From Alphaproteobacteria bacterium (GTDB lineage Bacteria; Pseudomonadota; Alphaproteobacteria; Geminicoccales; Geminicoccaceae): DNA of 6,000 bases. Positions 4,995-6,000 of this stretch are shown here, in pieces. The notes below the pieces were generated by a model, which searched no databases, was not told the DNA's origin, and saw only the letters and a program-made list of their open reading frames with translations. The position numbers and the translations under genes were made by a program. How positions within the stretch are numbered: position 1 is the stretch's first letter; the number at the start of each line of letters is the position of its first letter. Location of the stretch: the NCBI GenBank assembly GCA_026982585.1, contig JALSGW010000042.1, positions 1-6,000 of the forward strand. The letters are read 5' to 3'.

Positions 4995-6000
4995 ATGAGC
5001 CTCACCGAGGACCAGCGACGCGACATCGACCAGTTGCGCGCAACGCGCCAGCCCACCCGCCGCGCCACCGTGCCCGCGCTCGAGGACATCCTCTACGAAC
5101 CCATCCCGGTGCTCGACCACGGCTTCGTGCGCGTCATCGACTACATGGGCGACGACGCCGCCGTGGTGCAGGCGGCCCGGGTCTCCTACGGCAAGGGCAC
5201 CAAACGGGTGAGCTCGGACCGGGGCCTCATCAACTATCTGATGCGGAACCGGCACACCAGCCCGTTCGAAATGTGCGAGATCAAGTTCCACATCAAGCTT
5301 CCCATCTTCGTCGCGCGTCAATGGATCCGGCATCGCACCGCCAACGTCAACGAATATTCCGCGCGGTACTCGATCCTGGATCGCGAGTTCTACGTTCCGG
5401 ACGAGACGTTCCTGCGCCGCCAGAAAGAGGAACGGGCGGCCGCCCCCACCCAGCTGCCCCTGCTCGCGGAGGATGCGGAGGAGGCGCTCCGCCCCACCGC
5501 GGTGGCGCCGCAGTCCACCAGCAACCGCCAGGGTCGTGAAGGCAGCCTCGCGCCGGAGGAGGCCGCCCGGGTGATCCGGGACATTCACAGCACCGCCCAG
5601 CGCTGCTTCACCGTCTACGACCGTCTGCTCGGGGACGGCAGGAGCAGCGGCGTCGCCCGGGAGCTTGCGCGGGTGGTGCTGCCCCTCAACACATACACCC
5701 AGTGGTACTGGAAGATCGACCTCCACAACCTCCTGCACTTCCTCGAGCTGCGCGCGGACCCGCATGCCCAGTACGAGATCCGCGCCTATGCCGAGGTGAT
5801 CCTGGACATCGTGCGGCGCTGGGTGCCGCTCACCGCCGCCGCCTTCGAGGAGTACCGGCTCAAAGGGGCGACCCTCTCGGCCAAGGCGCTCGCCGTGGTG
5901 CGGCGGATGCTCGCCGGCGAGCAGGTCAGCCAGGAGACGAGCGGCCTCTCTCCCGGCGAGTGGCGGGAGCTGCAGGCCCGGCTGCGCGATGCCGAGGGAG
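4995..6000 (+). CDS. thyX: Flavin-dependent thymidylate synthase (3' end outside window)
   Basis: ThyX makes dTMP from dUMP with methylenetetrahydrofolate as carbon donor and NADPH/FAD as reductant, replacing ThyA; it acts as a cytosolic FAD-binding homotetramer. The diagnostic motif RHRX7S is present as RHRTANVNEYSARY at residues 112-125 (Ser122, Arg124, Tyr125). Also seen are AARVSYGKGTK (60-70), RHTSPFEM (86-93), and the C-terminal core ARVVLPLNTYTQWYW (225-239) followed by NLLHFLELRADPHAQYE (245-261). 335 codons are visible without a stop, reaching the usual C-terminal region of the family. The ATG at 4995 gives the expected N-terminus; its ribosome-binding site is weak (GGA about 6 nt upstream). 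An in-frame TTG at 4989 is a less likely start, and a stop lies upstream at 4923. Between FYVP (132-135) and QSTSNRQGR (173-181) there are 37 residues, whereas I recall about 8 in relatives, suggesting an Ala/Glu-rich insertion. The gene is divergent from ssrA, and its promoter was not identified. Confidence 0.97.
   Translation, partial: MSLTEDQRRDIDQLRATRQPTRRATVPALEDILYEPIPVLDHGFVRVIDYMGDDAAVVQAARVSYGKGTKRVSSDRGLINYLMRNRHTSPFEMCEIKFHIKLPIFVARQWIRHRTANVNEYSARYSILDREFYVPDETFLRRQKEERAAAPTQLPLLAEDAEEALRPTAVAPQSTSNRQGREGSLAPEEAARVIRDIHSTAQRCFTVYDRLLGDGRSSGVARELARVVLPLNTYTQWYWKIDLHNLLHFLELRADPHAQYEIRAYAEVILDIVRRWVPLTAAAFEEYRLKGATLSAKALAVVRRMLAGEQVSQETSGLSPGEWRELQARLRDAEG

Noticed and set aside
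4691..5089. 132-codon minus-strand frame through the tmRNA gene
   Set aside because: It passes through the tmRNA in a frame unrelated to the tag; its open length is a product of base composition.
4829..5539. 236-codon plus-strand frame starting inside the tmRNA region and overlapping thyX
   Set aside because: It overlaps thyX in another frame, is low-complexity His/Arg/Pro-rich, and thyX has clear family motifs.
4869..5765. 298-codon minus-strand frame opposite thyX
   Set aside because: It is antisense to thyX and extends into the tmRNA acceptor piece; no domain is recognised.

Overview
The window is very GC-rich, with coding regions rich in Arg, Ala, Leu and Gly and poor in Lys. The gene families point to an alphaproteobacterium, perhaps one of the Rhodospirillales-like groups. 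The main evidence is an SspB of the alphaproteobacterial type, a flavin-dependent thymidylate synthase with the alphaproteobacterial form of the ThyX motif, and a circularly permuted two-piece tmRNA gene whose tag begins ANDN. The exact genus cannot be told from this sequence.

Layout from left to right: (1) 2-2512, plus strand: the 3' part of a large AsmA-like envelope protein gene whose beginning lies before the window. (2) 2495-3901, minus strand: fumC, class II fumarase, convergent with the AsmA-like gene and overlapping its 3' end by 18 bp. (3) 4013-4546, minus strand: sspB, the ClpXP adaptor. (4) about 4648-4912, minus strand: ssrA, a permuted tmRNA gene that fills most of the 448-bp gap between sspB and thyX. 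Its acceptor piece, with an encoded CCA, comes first and is followed after a 6-nt spacer by the coding piece with tag ANDNRLALAA. (5) 4995 to the window end, plus strand: thyX, divergent from ssrA, with its 3' end outside the window.

The functional core is the ssrA-sspB pair. tmRNA rescues stalled ribosomes and adds a degradation tag, and SspB delivers tagged proteins to ClpXP. Here the RNA lies directly upstream of its adaptor gene on the same strand, so the tag and its reader may share expression. fumC (TCA cycle), thyX (dTMP synthesis) and the AsmA-like gene (outer envelope) are housekeeping genes with no obvious functional tie to that pair. I see no mobile elements, CRISPR arrays, tRNAs or rRNAs.
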